Notes: generated by a model not told the origin, from the letters alone. Positions 43,448 to 52,824 are shown, counted from the first letter of the stretch. The stretch is 64,000 nucleotides of DNA from CAVHXA01 sp963639765 (GCA_963639765.1 CAVHXA010000009.1:12728-76727), one strand, 5' to 3'. Translations and numbers: made by a program.

Positions 43448-43505
43448 GGCAGCAATTTGTCTGCGGCCCACGCCGGTTGCACCTGCCGCATCATGTGGTG
43501 CTGCC
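43447..43505. repeat. Palindromic intergenic element, 59 bp
   Basis: GGGCAGCAATTTGTCTGCGG at the left and GCATCATGTGGTGCTGCC at the right are inverted ends. It begins at the rqcP stop codon. Confidence 0.6.
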
Positions 43506-43654
43506 TTAAGACCCCTTCGCCGGAAAAACTTTGAAAAAAACATGAAAAAGGGTGTTCCATTCCCTGCAAAAATGGTTTACAATAAAAATCAACCATCATC
43601 TCGCAGTGTTTTTTGTCGTCGTTTGCCGGCGGCATGGGTCAGAAGGAGTGCAAC

Positions 43655-43933
43655 ATGAAGCTCAAAAAAGCCTCGATCCTTACAAAGCTGGTTTTTCTCA
43701 TTCTGGCCGTATACGCAACTGTCACCCTGCTTGCTCTGCAATCGCGCATCCAGCAGGCCCGTGACGAAACCGAAAGCCTGCAGGCACAGATCGAGGCCGT
43801 CACCCGGGAAAACAGCCGTCTGACCGCCGAAATCCAGAATGTCGGCACGCAGCAGGGCCTCGAAGAGGTCGCACGCAGCAAGCTGGGCTATGTATACGAC
43901 GGCGAGATTATCTTTCAGGATATAGGGGACTGA
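43655..43933 (+). CDS. divIC: Septum formation initiator DivIC/FtsB-like
   Basis: A 92-residue bitopic membrane protein: a short cytoplasmic Lys-rich head, one membrane segment (about 10-27), a coiled coil (QSRIQQARDETESLQAQIEAV) and a C-terminal globular end (ARSKLGYVYDGEIIF). It acts in the divisome with FtsL and DivIB. AGAAGGAG precedes the ATG. No yabP or yabQ gene lies between rqcP and divIC. Confidence 0.92.
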   Translation: MKLKKASILTKLVFLILAVYATVTLLALQSRIQQARDETESLQAQIEAVTRENSRLTAEIQNVGTQQGLEEVARSKLGYVYDGEIIFQDIGD

Positions 43934-43988
43934 CGTCCGGCCCCACCTCACAAGGACGCAAACTGAAAAGGAGGACTCGGCAAAATAT

Positions 43989-44405
43989 ATGGAGCTTGCA
44001 GTAGGATCCATTGTCGAAGGAAAAGTCACAGGTATCACCAAATTTGGTGCGTTCGTTTCTCTGCCGGGCAACAAAAGCGGCCTGGTACACATCTCTGAGA
44101 TTGCCAACACCTACGTCAGCGACGTACACGACCACCTCACGGATGGGCAGACCGTCAAAGTTAAGATCATCAGTATGGATCAGTCCGGAAAGATCAGCCT
44201 TTCCATCAAAAAGGCCCAGGATCCCGAGCCGCGGACCGCGTCCGCACGTCCGCAGAGCACAGGCGGCACCCGCCGCTCGGCCGCGCCTTCCCGCGAGCCG
44301 CAGACCTTTGAAGAAAAGCTCAAGGCTTTTATGGCAGACTCCGACAGCAGGATCTCCGGTATCCGGCAATACTCCGACCACAAAACCAAAACCCGCCGAA
44401 AATAA
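43989..44405 (+). CDS. yabR: S1 RNA-binding domain protein, YabR-like
   Basis: 138 residues: an S1 domain (about 1-75; VGSIVEGKVTGITKFGAFV) followed by a basic, Ser/Pro-rich linker and a short conserved helix (FEEKLKAFMADSDSRI). This is the standard form of YabR/GSP13 proteins, which associate with ribosomes. The gene ends the mazG-divIC cluster at a bidirectional terminator. Confidence 0.92.
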   Translation: MELAVGSIVEGKVTGITKFGAFVSLPGNKSGLVHISEIANTYVSDVHDHLTDGQTVKVKIISMDQSGKISLSIKKAQDPEPRTASARPQSTGGTRRSAAPSREPQTFEEKLKAFMADSDSRISGIRQYSDHKTKTRRK

Positions 44406-44441
44406 GAGCAGCACTGCGCTACTCGGGATTCCAGGCCCTCA

Positions 44442-44487
44442 GCAAAAAAGAAACCGTCAGCCGTTTGAACGCGGCCGGCGGTTTTTG
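44442..44487. terminator. Bidirectional terminator
   Basis: AAACCGTCAGCCG (44451-44463) and CGGCCGGCGGTTTTT form a 13-bp stem with one mismatch and one G-T pair. T runs follow on both strands, so it serves the convergent yabR and LCP genes. Confidence 0.8.
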
Positions 44488-44502
44488 CGCAATATCCGGG
44501 CT

Positions 44503-45657
44503 TCAGCCCGTGCGAATGGAAAACAGCTCCGGGGTCAGATCGCGGTCGTAGATGTTGAATCGCGTGTTGATCAGGTCCGCAACGGCGCCGGGGTCGAGCA
44601 CATAATAGCTTCCGCCCGAGATCCAGGCAGCCTGGCCGGGCAGGGTTTCCGTGATACACTCGCCTTCGGTTCCGTTTTGCAGCAGCGCGCCGGCCATCCA
44701 GAGCAGATTGTCGAGATCCAGGTCGGTCAGAGAACGGGTCAGAACCAGACGGGCAGAGCTGCAGAGCTTTGGAAGGTTTTTGATGTTCACCCACTGACGC
44801 AGGGCAGAGCGGATAAAGTCACGCTGCACCTGCACACGCTGCAGGTCGGCCGTCGCGTAGCCGCTGCGAAAGCGAAGCAGGCCAAGAGCCTGCTGGCCGT
44901 TGAGCTGCTGCGTGCCGGCCTTCAGGTCGATGCTCAGATTCTGCCAGGGATCGGAATAGGTCATGTCGATCGGAACATCATAGCTTATGCCGCCCATACA
45001 GTCTACCGCGTCCACAAGAGTCTGCATGTCGATGCACACATAGCCATCCGGCCGATAACCGATAATCTCCTGCACGCGGTCCATCAGCTCCTGCATACCG
45101 GCGTCGCCGCAGCCGGCCCAGCCATAGGCCGAGTTGATCTTTGCAACGCTGTAGCCGCCGTATACCAGTGTGTCGCGCGGAATGCTCAAAAGACCCATCT
45201 CGCCGGTCTGCGCGTTGAGGCGAAAGAGCACGATCGTGTCGGTCCGAAGGCCGTCGCCGTCGGTTCCTGCGAGCAGAATGGTGCACACACCGTCCAGCCG
45301 CGTATAGCCATCCGGACTCTGCCCACCGGCGCTTTGTGCCGGTGACTCGGCCGCGCCAACAAGCGAAAGAACGTGCACCGCGCTGTGCCGCAGCATGTAT
45401 GCACCGATACCCAGCAGAACCAGCAGCACCGTCAGAAGTCCGAGCAGCCGGAAAAGGCAGCCGTGCTTCTTTTTTTGTGTGCGCCGTGCTGCGGTTGTGG
45501 GCTTTTGCGAAGGAGCGGCCTGCTCTTCGGGGACTGAGCGGGGCTCTTCGCAGTCTTCGGGTCGATACTCCGGCTCTGCTGCGGGGTCTTCGGTCCCGAT
45601 CAGGTCACTGCATCGACGCAGAAGCGCATCGAACTCGCTGTCATAATCCGAACGCAT
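44503..45657 (-). CDS. LytR-CpsA-Psr family protein
   Basis: A 384-residue LCP phosphotransferase that attaches teichoic acid or other polymers to peptidoglycan. It has an acidic cytoplasmic region, one membrane segment (about 68-90) and an extracellular LCP domain with the phosphate-binding Arg in SIPRDT and Asp in GTDGDGLRTDT. AGGAGG precedes the ATG. It follows the glycosyltransferase by 39 bp, in the same direction, which suggests shared transcription with envelope functions. Confidence 0.9.
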   Translation of the reverse strand: MRSDYDSEFDALLRRCSDLIGTEDPAAEPEYRPEDCEEPRSVPEEQAAPSQKPTTAARRTQKKKHGCLFRLLGLLTVLLVLLGIGAYMLRHSAVHVLSLVGAAESPAQSAGGQSPDGYTRLDGVCTILLAGTDGDGLRTDTIVLFRLNAQTGEMGLLSIPRDTLVYGGYSVAKINSAYGWAGCGDAGMQELMDRVQEIIGYRPDGYVCIDMQTLVDAVDCMGGISYDVPIDMTYSDPWQNLSIDLKAGTQQLNGQQALGLLRFRSGYATADLQRVQVQRDFIRSALRQWVNIKNLPKLCSSARLVLTRSLTDLDLDNLLWMAGALLQNGTEGECITETLPGQAAWISGGSYYVLDPGAVADLINTRFNIYDRDLTPELFSIRTG

Positions 45658-45681
45658 AATTCCTCCTGATACTGTGGCGAC

Positions 45682-45697
45682 ATTGTGCGGTATTGCC
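45682..45697. repeat. Single end of palindromic intergenic element
   Basis: ATTGTGCGGTATTGCC fills most of the 39-bp gap between the glycosyltransferase and LCP genes, and its last base is the first base of the glycosyltransferase stop (TTA on the plus strand). Confidence 0.45.
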
Positions 45698-46746
45698 TAA
45701 AGCTCGTCGGGCTCGAGCACGGGCAGCGGCTTGCGCAGAAGCAGTCTGTCTGAAACGAGCTGCGGCAACCGGAGCCGACCGAGTCTCTGCAAAGGAGCGG
45801 AAAGCCGGCAGCAAAGCCAAAAGCGACCGGGCACGGCAGAAAAGTCCCGCAGGCGGTTCAGGTCGCGGACCTGGCTGTGCTCCGGCAGATCCTGCAGAAC
45901 GGGACCGAGCCAGTCGTGACTGAGAATTTTGGAAAGCGGTACGCCGCAGGCACAGGCCTGGCGAAGATAGCTCAGCGTACAGGCAAGAACCGTATCACGC
46001 CAGAAGGCACCGGATGGACCCGGCTCGGGTACGGAAAGGAACCAGTCTTTCAGGTCCAGCCAGCTTTTTACAATCCGCTCCAGCTCGTCCGGGCTTCGGT
46101 CCAGTCGGGTCAGCGATCCTGCCCGGCGGCGATACAGCAGCATGGGCCTGCGGAAAAAGCAGACCTGCCGGGCAGCCGCCATGGCCCGGGCCGCAAACTG
46201 CACGTCTTCGGAATAGGTGAGCGGCGGATAGAGGAGCCCGTTGGAAAGCAGATGCGTACGCAGAAAAAGCATGGCACCATGATGCCCCCACAGCTCATGC
46301 AGGGCACGGCCGCCGGCGACGGTGTGGGTATACAGGCAGCGCGGACTGCAGCGGCGCATGCGGGAGTCTGTTATGCAGTAGCCAAACACGCAGACGGCGG
46401 CCTGCGTGTCACGAAGAAGCTGCCAAACCGCCGGGGAAAGGAATCCGGGGACCCAGGCATCGTCGTGGTCGAGAAAGGCCACATATCGCCCCCGGGCATG
46501 GAGAAGACCGAGATTCCGGGCTGCTGAGGCGCCCTGATGCGCCTGCCGCAGAAAAAGAACGCGCGCATCCGACGAGGCTGCGGCCCCGGCCACGGACGGG
46601 GTGTCGTCTTCAGAGCCGTCGTCGACGATCAGAAGCTCGAGATCACGAACGGGCTGTGTGAGCACACTGCGTACTGCCTGACCGAGCAGCGCCGCGCCAT
46701 TGTATACCGGCACGATTACGCTCACCAGCGGGCAGCCCGCGCTCAA
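45697..46746 (-). CDS. Family 2 glycosyltransferase
   Basis: A GT-A fold glycosyltransferase of 349 residues that uses a nucleotide sugar, probably to build an envelope glycan. LVSVIVPVYNG begins the fold, VDDGSEDDT and the acidic FLDHDD donor/metal motif follow. The start is a TTG overlapping the stop of the upstream lipoprotein gene (TTGA), or a GTG 21 bases later; both depend on coupled translation because no clear ribosome site exists. Bases further upstream belong to the lipoprotein gene. Confidence 0.85.
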   Translation of the reverse strand: MSAGCPLVSVIVPVYNGAALLGQAVRSVLTQPVRDLELLIVDDGSEDDTPSVAGAAASSDARVLFLRQAHQGASAARNLGLLHARGRYVAFLDHDDAWVPGFLSPAVWQLLRDTQAAVCVFGYCITDSRMRRCSPRCLYTHTVAGGRALHELWGHHGAMLFLRTHLLSNGLLYPPLTYSEDVQFAARAMAAARQVCFFRRPMLLYRRRAGSLTRLDRSPDELERIVKSWLDLKDWFLSVPEPGPSGAFWRDTVLACTLSYLRQACACGVPLSKILSHDWLGPVLQDLPEHSQVRDLNRLRDFSAVPGRFWLCCRLSAPLQRLGRLRLPQLVSDRLLLRKPLPVLEPDEL

Positions 46747-48299
46747 TTGTTTTCGGCCATCAGTTCCAGGCCGGTGAGATGATAAAAAACGTTGTACGGA
46801 GCCGGGTTCAGGCCCTCTGCGTGGCCGCGGAGCGCGTATACGGCGCAGCTTTTGAATCCGATGACGCACAGAGAGCCTTCGCCAATGAGGTGGTCGTGCA
46901 GGTCGTAGTAGTTGCCGAGATTTTCGGCAGCCAGCGTACACAGTGTGTCGGTAAGGGTGTCCATCAGACCCAGCGTGCGCAGAAGGCAGTCGAGATCCAG
47001 GTCCGGGCTCAGACGGACGGATTCGTAGAAAAAGTCATACACCCGCCCGGAACGTCTGGATTCGTATTCCTCGGTTTCGAGGGAAAGGACAGTGATGTCG
47101 AGACCGAGCTGCGAAAGGTCGTCTGCAATGCTCTGCGCGGCCCGGACATCAGAGGAGACCGCGCTGCACACCAGCAATGTGGCGGCGGCAGGCACACGGC
47201 CCTCTTCGGTTTCAATTTCTAGAACGCCGTCGCGGTCTTTGTCGGAAAGGCCGGCTTCTTCGAGGAGCTGACGGCTCTGGCTGAGGTCCCGGTCATAGCG
47301 TGCGTTCAGTGAGGCATTATAGACCGGGCTGGACGGATTGGCCGGAATGGAGACAGGTGTGATATAGCCCTGTCCGATGTCCACGGAAATCGTTTCGCGA
47401 TTTATGGCATAGGTCACGGCCCGGCGGACGGCAGGGTCGGAAAAGAGCCCATCGGAGCGGTTAAAGCCCAGATAGAGCATTTCGGTGGTTGCCATGCTCC
47501 ATTGCTCGCAGTCGCTGTGGTAGGGTACGGCAGCTGCGCCGTTCGGATCGGTGCAGGCCAGACTGATGCGTCCGTATTCCAGACTGTCGCGCACCTGCGC
47601 GGCAGTGCCGCAGTCCAGCAGATAGATGCGGCTGATGGGCTTTTCGCCCTCGCCCCACCAGTCGGAAAAGCTGTCGAGATAGTTTTCGCCGCTGCCGTTC
47701 AAAACCAGCGAATAGGGGCCGGTTCCGTCGGGCAGGTCCAGATCTTCGGTTCCGGCGCGCACAATGGGGATGTCGAGCAGCAGGGGAAACTGGTCTCTGG
47801 GCTGGTCCAGACGGATGACAAGACTGTTTTCAGAGACCTCGACGCTGCGGATGCAGCTCAGCCGCTGGCGGTAGGCATCGGTGCTGCGGGCGTGGTTTAT
47901 GCTTGCAGCCACATCGGCCGCAGTCAGCATGGTGCCGCTGTGAAACCGCACACCCGCACGCAGGGTCAGGGTGTATTCGTCACCACGGTCGTTTGTGGTG
48001 TAGCTTTCGCACAGACTGCACTCGGCAGTGAATTCGGGCGTGACGGTAAAGAGTCCCTCATAGACAAGGGGAAGAAAGGTCAGGTTGGAGCGGCTTTGTG
48101 TGGTATAGGGATTTGTGCCGAGATCAGGGGCGTATGGAAGAAAAAACAGCTCCTGCGTAGACCGGCCGGCAAGCTGGATGGAAATGCTTTCTTCTTCGGC
48201 CGGAAAATCGGCTGCGGTCTGTGTGTCGGGCAGAAGACTCCGGCAGCCGCAGAGCAGCAGACACACGGCCAGACACAGGGCGGCGATGCGTTGCTTCAT
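46743..48299 (-). CDS. Peptide-binding lipoprotein (SBP family 5)
   Basis: A 518-residue OppA-like solute-binding protein. The lipobox is LLCGC with Cys19. The family 5 features are PLVYEGLFT, YTLTLRAGVRFHSGT.LTAADV and AVRRAVTYAINRETI. No permease or ATPase is nearby, and the gene is inside the secA-pgeF operon through four-base overlaps on both sides. It may bind peptides or muropeptides for another system. AAGGAGG precedes the ATG. Confidence 0.88.
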   Translation of the reverse strand: MKQRIAALCLAVCLLLCGCRSLLPDTQTAADFPAEEESISIQLAGRSTQELFFLPYAPDLGTNPYTTQSRSNLTFLPLVYEGLFTVTPEFTAECSLCESYTTNDRGDEYTLTLRAGVRFHSGTMLTAADVAASINHARSTDAYRQRLSCIRSVEVSENSLVIRLDQPRDQFPLLLDIPIVRAGTEDLDLPDGTGPYSLVLNGSGENYLDSFSDWWGEGEKPISRIYLLDCGTAAQVRDSLEYGRISLACTDPNGAAAVPYHSDCEQWSMATTEMLYLGFNRSDGLFSDPAVRRAVTYAINRETISVDIGQGYITPVSIPANPSSPVYNASLNARYDRDLSQSRQLLEEAGLSDKDRDGVLEIETEEGRVPAAATLLVCSAVSSDVRAAQSIADDLSQLGLDITVLSLETEEYESRRSGRVYDFFYESVRLSPDLDLDCLLRTLGLMDTLTDTLCTLAAENLGNYYDLHDHLIGEGSLCVIGFKSCAVYALRGHAEGLNPAPYNVFYHLTGLELMAENN

Positions 48300-49108
48300 G
48301 CACAGCCTCCTTCGGGAAGGGCGATCACGGCGGCCTGACTGCCGCGTTCGGAGCCCATGCGCCGGTGGGACCAGAAAAGATCCGGCCGACAGGCGGTGCA
48401 GGACGTGCTTATGTCGATGTGCGCGGCATCCAGTCCGGCCAGAAGCAGCCAGGTACGGTTCAGAGCCCGGAGGTCCACGCGATATTTTGCACCGACGTGT
48501 CGGATCGCGGAAGCGGCGATCTCACCCAGCGCGGCAGTCATGGCCTGCGGAACGTCTTCGTCGGTTTCAAAGCAGTCCGGGCCGATGCAGGGGCCCAGCG
48601 CGGCCAGAATATCACCGGGACGGCTGCCGTATCGGTCGGTCATGGCTTCTACGGCGGCCCGGGCGATGCCCAGAGCCGTGCCGCGCCAGCCGGCGTGTAC
48701 CGCGCCCACGGCCCGGCGGACTGGGTCATACAGCAGAATAGTGCCGCAGTCGGCGGAAAACACTACCAGCGGCAGTCCGGGCCGACAGGTGATCAAACCG
48801 TCGCATTCGGGTATGCGCCGCCGGCCCAGAAGCTCGCCCGCCATCTCTTCTGAAACAGACAGAACGGTTTTTCCGTGGACCTGTCGGGCACCCGCGCTGC
48901 GGCTCATATTGATTTTGAGGGCCAGGCCGAGGCGTCGGTAGTTTTCGAAGACGGAACGCGGATCGTCGCCCCGGCTTATGCCGAGGTTGAGCCCTGCAAA
49001 CGCTCCGCCGCTCACGCCGCCGACGCGCGTGGTAAAGCCGTGGGGGATGGTCAGCAGCGTGGAGGTCTCAAGCAGCAGGCCGTTTTCGGTTGTGGTGCGG
49101 ATACTCAT
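48296..49108 (-). CDS. pgeF: Peptidoglycan editing factor PgeF / YfiH family
   Basis: A 270-residue multicopper-oxidase-like (DUF152/YfiH) protein. PgeF family members remove misincorporated serine from UDP-MurNAc precursors, and some act on purine nucleosides. The zinc site residues are visible in QVHGKTV, FSADCGTI and AVHAGWRG, with GPCIGPDCFE later. Its start overlaps the secA stop as ATGA. Confidence 0.92.
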   Translation of the reverse strand: MSIRTTTENGLLLETSTLLTIPHGFTTRVGGVSGGAFAGLNLGISRGDDPRSVFENYRRLGLALKINMSRSAGARQVHGKTVLSVSEEMAGELLGRRRIPECDGLITCRPGLPLVVFSADCGTILLYDPVRRAVGAVHAGWRGTALGIARAAVEAMTDRYGSRPGDILAALGPCIGPDCFETDEDVPQAMTAALGEIAASAIRHVGAKYRVDLRALNRTWLLLAGLDAAHIDISTSCTACRPDLFWSHRRMGSERGSQAAVIALPEGGCA

Positions 49109-51885
49109 TCGTCCTTCCCCTGCTTGAGATAGCAGCACTTTTTGTATTTCTTTCCGCTGCCGCAGGGACAGGGATCGTTCGGGCCGATTTTTTTGGCTTT
49201 GCGAACCACGGGCTGACGCTTTACGGTTTTGTCGCCCGCGCCGCCCTCGGAGGTGATGGTGGCAACCCGGGTACGCTTGATTTCGGTGGGCTCGGCATCC
49301 GACCGGATCACAAGGCGGTAGGTAAAGAGGCGGCGGATGGTTTCTTCACGGATGGCGGAGATCATCTGCTCAAACATGTCAAAGCCCTCGCGCTTGTATT
49401 CGACAACCGGGTCGGACTGCCCATAGGCCCGCAGGACAATGCCCTGCCGCAGGTCGGTCATGGCGTCGATGTGGTCCATCCAGTATTCGTCTACCACGCG
49501 CAGCAGCACAACACGCTCGAGCTCACGCATGACGGGAGAGGTATAGGCGGCTTCTTTGGCAGCGTAGGTTTTCTGTGCGGCTTCCAGCAGCCGCTGTGTG
49601 ACCTGCTGCTGCGTCATGCCGAGAAGCTCGTCTGGCCGGGGAGCCTCGGCCTCTGTGAAGTAAAGACCCTGCATGCCTGCGATGATTTCGGTCAGCTGCG
49701 CGGAATCCGTCACATGCTCATGCTCACCGAAGCAGGAGTGAACCTGATCGGAAATCACGCCCTGCAGCATTTTCCGGATGCTTTCGGCCAGGTCCTCGCC
49801 GTCGAGCACCTGCCGGCGCTGCTCATAGATGACCTTGCGCTGCGTGTTCATGACGTCGTCGTATTCCAGCACGCTCTTTCGGGCCTGGAAGTTGCGGCTT
49901 TCTACTTTTTTCTGCGCACTTTCGATGGCGTTTGAAACCAGCTTGTTGTCGATGGGCATGTCTTCGTCGATGCCGAGGGTATCCATCAGACCGGTAATGC
50001 GGTCGCCGCCGAACAGACGCATGATGTCGTCTTCGAGCGAAAGATAAAAGCGGGTTTCACCGGGATCGCCCTGACGGCCGGAGCGTCCGCGCAGCTGGTT
50101 GTCGATGCGGCGGGCATCGTGGCGCTCGGTGCCGATGATGAACAGGCCGCCGGCCTCACGGACCTTCTGCGCCTCGGCGTCGGTGTCCTGCCGGTGCAGA
50201 CGGTAGGCTTCTTCGTAGGCAGCACGGGCAGAAAGGATTTCGGCATCGTCGGTGTCGGCGTAGGAGGTGGACTCGGCAATCAGCTCGTCGCTCAGGCCCT
50301 GCCGGCGCAGGTCGCTTTTGGCCAGATATTCCGCGTTGCCGCCCAGAACGATGTCGGTGCCGCGTCCGGCCATGTTGGTGGCAATGGTCACGGCGCCCAG
50401 CTTGCCGGCCTGCGCGATGATTTCGGCTTCTTTTTCGTGGTGCTTGGCATTGAGGACGGTGTGGCTCAGTCCGGTTTTTTTGAGCAGGGCCGAGAGCATT
50501 TCGGATTTTTCGATCGAGACCGTACCCACCAGAACGGGCTGGCCCTTTGCGTGGCATTCCTGAATTTGGCTGATCACCGCGCGATATTTGGCAGCCTCGG
50601 TTTTGTATACACGGTCGGGGTTGTCGATGCGGGCAACGGGACGATTGGTGGGGATTTCGATTACGTCCAGCGCATAGATGGAGTTGAATTCCTCCTGCTC
50701 GGTCAGAGCAGTGCCGGTCATGCCCGAGAGCTTTTCATACAGGCGGAAGAAGTTTTGAAAGGTGATGGTGGCGAGGGTTTTGGATTCGTTTGCAACGTCC
50801 ACGCCCTCTTTGGCCTCGATAGCCTGATGCAGCCCCTCGGAATACCGGCGGCCGTACATCAGACGACCCGTGAATTCGTCTACGATGATGACCTGTCCGT
50901 CTTTTACGACATAGTCGATATCCCGCCGGAAGATGCCGCGGGCCTTGAGCGCCTGATTGACGTGGTGCGAGATGGTGGCATTATCGGGGTCAGAGAGGTT
51001 TTCGATGCCGAAGAACTGTTCGGCCCTGGCAATGCCGGCTGCGGTGAGCGTGGCGGTGCGGGCCTTTTCGTCTACGATGTAGTCACAGTCCAGACTGTCG
51101 AGCTGCTGCTTTTCGTCGGTTTCTGCAAAGACCTGTCTGCGCAGACGGGAAACCAGCGTGTCGGCCATTTCGTACAGCTTGCTTGAGGCCTCGCCCTTGC
51201 CGGAAATAATCAGCGGCGTGCGCGCTTCGTCGATCAGAATGGAGTCGACTTCGTCTACAATGGCAAAGGCGTGTCCGCGCTGTACGCAGTCTTTTTTGTA
51301 GATGGCCATGTTGTCACGCAGATAGTCAAAGCCCATTTCGTTGTTGGTGCCGTAGGTGATGTCGGCGGCATAGGCCCGCCTGCGCTCGTCACCGGTCAGG
51401 TCGTGGATGATCAGACCGACCTCAAGCCCCAGAAAGCGATAGACCTTGCCCATCCATTCGCTGTCGCGCTTGGCCAGATAGTCGTTTACAGTGACGATGT
51501 GGACGCCTCTGCCGGTCAGCGCGTTGAGATAGGCGGGGAGAATGGCAACGAGCGTTTTGCCCTCACCGGTTTTCATTTCGGCAATGCGGCCCTGATGCAG
51601 CACAATGCCGCCAATCAGCTGCACGGGATAGGGACGAAGACCCAGAACACGGTCGGCAGCCTCACGCACGGCGGCAAAGGCCTCAGGCAGAATGTCGTCT
51701 GTTGTTTTGCCCTGTGCAAGACATTGCTTCAGGCGTGGCGTTTCGGCCCGAAGCTGCGCATCGGTCATGGATTTGTAGTGGTCCTCGAGAGAAAGAATTC
51801 TGTCGACAGTGGGCTTGATGTATTTCAGCTCCCGTTCGGAGTGCGTTCCGAAGAGCCTGGTTACGGTTTTTGAGAGAAGACCCAT
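49105..51885 (-). CDS. secA: Preprotein translocase ATPase SecA
   Basis: The 926-residue motor of Sec export. Walker A is MKTGEGKT (104-111), the DEAD-type motif is VDEVDS, the preprotein cross-linking and helical scaffold regions are present, and the zinc-binding tail CPCGSGKKYKKCC closes the protein. The ATG at 51885 follows AAAGGTG. It is the first gene of a five-gene envelope operon. Confidence 0.97.
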   Translation of the reverse strand: MGLLSKTVTRLFGTHSERELKYIKPTVDRILSLEDHYKSMTDAQLRAETPRLKQCLAQGKTTDDILPEAFAAVREAADRVLGLRPYPVQLIGGIVLHQGRIAEMKTGEGKTLVAILPAYLNALTGRGVHIVTVNDYLAKRDSEWMGKVYRFLGLEVGLIIHDLTGDERRRAYAADITYGTNNEMGFDYLRDNMAIYKKDCVQRGHAFAIVDEVDSILIDEARTPLIISGKGEASSKLYEMADTLVSRLRRQVFAETDEKQQLDSLDCDYIVDEKARTATLTAAGIARAEQFFGIENLSDPDNATISHHVNQALKARGIFRRDIDYVVKDGQVIIVDEFTGRLMYGRRYSEGLHQAIEAKEGVDVANESKTLATITFQNFFRLYEKLSGMTGTALTEQEEFNSIYALDVIEIPTNRPVARIDNPDRVYKTEAAKYRAVISQIQECHAKGQPVLVGTVSIEKSEMLSALLKKTGLSHTVLNAKHHEKEAEIIAQAGKLGAVTIATNMAGRGTDIVLGGNAEYLAKSDLRRQGLSDELIAESTSYADTDDAEILSARAAYEEAYRLHRQDTDAEAQKVREAGGLFIIGTERHDARRIDNQLRGRSGRQGDPGETRFYLSLEDDIMRLFGGDRITGLMDTLGIDEDMPIDNKLVSNAIESAQKKVESRNFQARKSVLEYDDVMNTQRKVIYEQRRQVLDGEDLAESIRKMLQGVISDQVHSCFGEHEHVTDSAQLTEIIAGMQGLYFTEAEAPRPDELLGMTQQQVTQRLLEAAQKTYAAKEAAYTSPVMRELERVVLLRVVDEYWMDHIDAMTDLRQGIVLRAYGQSDPVVEYKREGFDMFEQMISAIREETIRRLFTYRLVIRSDAEPTEIKRTRVATITSEGGAGDKTVKRQPVVRKAKKIGPNDPCPCGSGKKYKKCCYLKQGKDE

Positions 51886-51943
51886 AAAAAACACCTTTCC
51901 TGGCGGCCCGGGACAAAGCCGGACCGATTCAAACGGTAGCGGT

Positions 51944-51949
51944 ATTATA
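51944..51949 (-). promoter_or_regulatory. Extended -10 promoter of secA
   Basis: A perfect TATAAT on the minus strand is preceded by TGG, an extended -10 element. The -35 region is only T-rich. The leader is about 55 bases. Confidence 0.6.
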
Positions 51950-52059
51950 CCATACAACCAGCGGCAAAAAAAGCAAATTTTCTGTGATTGCAGACTCGCG
52001 CAGGCGGACTCCTTCTGTGCCGCCGTTTCGTATGTGGGCGGTCCCTGCCGCGTTAGGCT

Positions 52060-52088
52060 TTGACTTTGCGACGGCGGGGTGCTATGAT
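52060..52088 (+). promoter_or_regulatory. Promoter of the 182-residue unknown gene
   Basis: TTGACT (52060-52065), a 17-bp spacer and TATGAT (52083-52088), 20 bp before the start codon, giving a very short leader. Confidence 0.7.
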
Positions 52089-52108
52089 GGAAAAAAGGAG
52101 TTGGTTCC

Positions 52109-52657
52109 ATGGCTGTTTTCTGCGAGCTTCTTTCCCGGGTATCCTTTGCAGAGGTCTGGTCCGTGCTGGGCGGCAGCGACGATCCCGCACAGGCCGAGGC
52201 CCGGAGCGAATACGAATCCCTATACAGCAGCCTTCTGTCCGCGCAGCCCGACAAAACCGCCGGCAGCATGCGTATCGTGCTCGAGCAGGGCTGCGATTTC
52301 TGGAGCGACGACGAAGAGCCCTGCCTGCAGGCCAGCGGCTATCTTCCCGGCGACAGCGAGCCCTATGCGCTCGGCTTCCGGTCCGAATCGGAACTTCTGA
52401 CCATGCAGATAGACCCGCAGACGCTGCTGGACTTTTCCGAAGCACAGATTGTCGCCCAGGTTCTGGCCGACTATGCCTACGACACTGCCGCAGCTCGCGC
52501 CGTGTGGAACGATCAGGCCGTCGGGGCTGTATCCGGTCTCTACGAATCCGAGGTCTGCATGGACGGTCATGCCGAGGGCTCTCTCAAAGACACCCGCCGT
52601 GAGCTCGGCCTGGACGAAGAACTGACCAACAGGGAAAAATACGGCTTTCTGTTCTGA
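52109..52657 (+). CDS. Unknown acidic protein, 182 residues
   Basis: No family recognised. The product is acidic (many Asp/Glu), has no signal peptide or membrane segment, and looks alpha-helical with motifs such as CDFWSDDEEPCLQASGY and a charged tail LTNREKYGFLF. The coding case is strong: a consensus promoter, AAAAAGGAG before the ATG and a terminator after. It is monocistronic, divergent from secA. It may be a small cytoplasmic regulatory or binding protein. No function is proposed. Confidence 0.8.
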   Translation: MAVFCELLSRVSFAEVWSVLGGSDDPAQAEARSEYESLYSSLLSAQPDKTAGSMRIVLEQGCDFWSDDEEPCLQASGYLPGDSEPYALGFRSESELLTMQIDPQTLLDFSEAQIVAQVLADYAYDTAAARAVWNDQAVGAVSGLYESEVCMDGHAEGSLKDTRRELGLDEELTNREKYGFLF

Positions 52658-52824
52658 GGAAATACCGCACAATCCGTCTGCTGTCTTCGCCGGATCTTCT
52701 GCCCCGATTCTGCAGCCCGGAAAACCTGAAGCACATACAGCCTTTCTGCGTTTTCCGGGCTTTGTTCAAGGGCAGAATTTCCTGTTCCTGCCGGAGACAC
52801 CTGTCTCATTATGCGGTGCGTTCC
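52658..52824. repeat. Palindromic intergenic element enclosing a terminator
   Basis: GGAAATACCGCACAAT (52658-52673) and ATTATGCGGTGCGTTCC (52808-52824) are imperfect inverted ends. Inside, AGCCCGGAAAAC (52714-52725) and GTTTTCCGGGCT (52750-52761) form a perfect 12-bp stem followed by TTGTT, a likely intrinsic terminator for the unknown gene. The copy is thus both a repeat and a transcript end. Confidence 0.7.
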
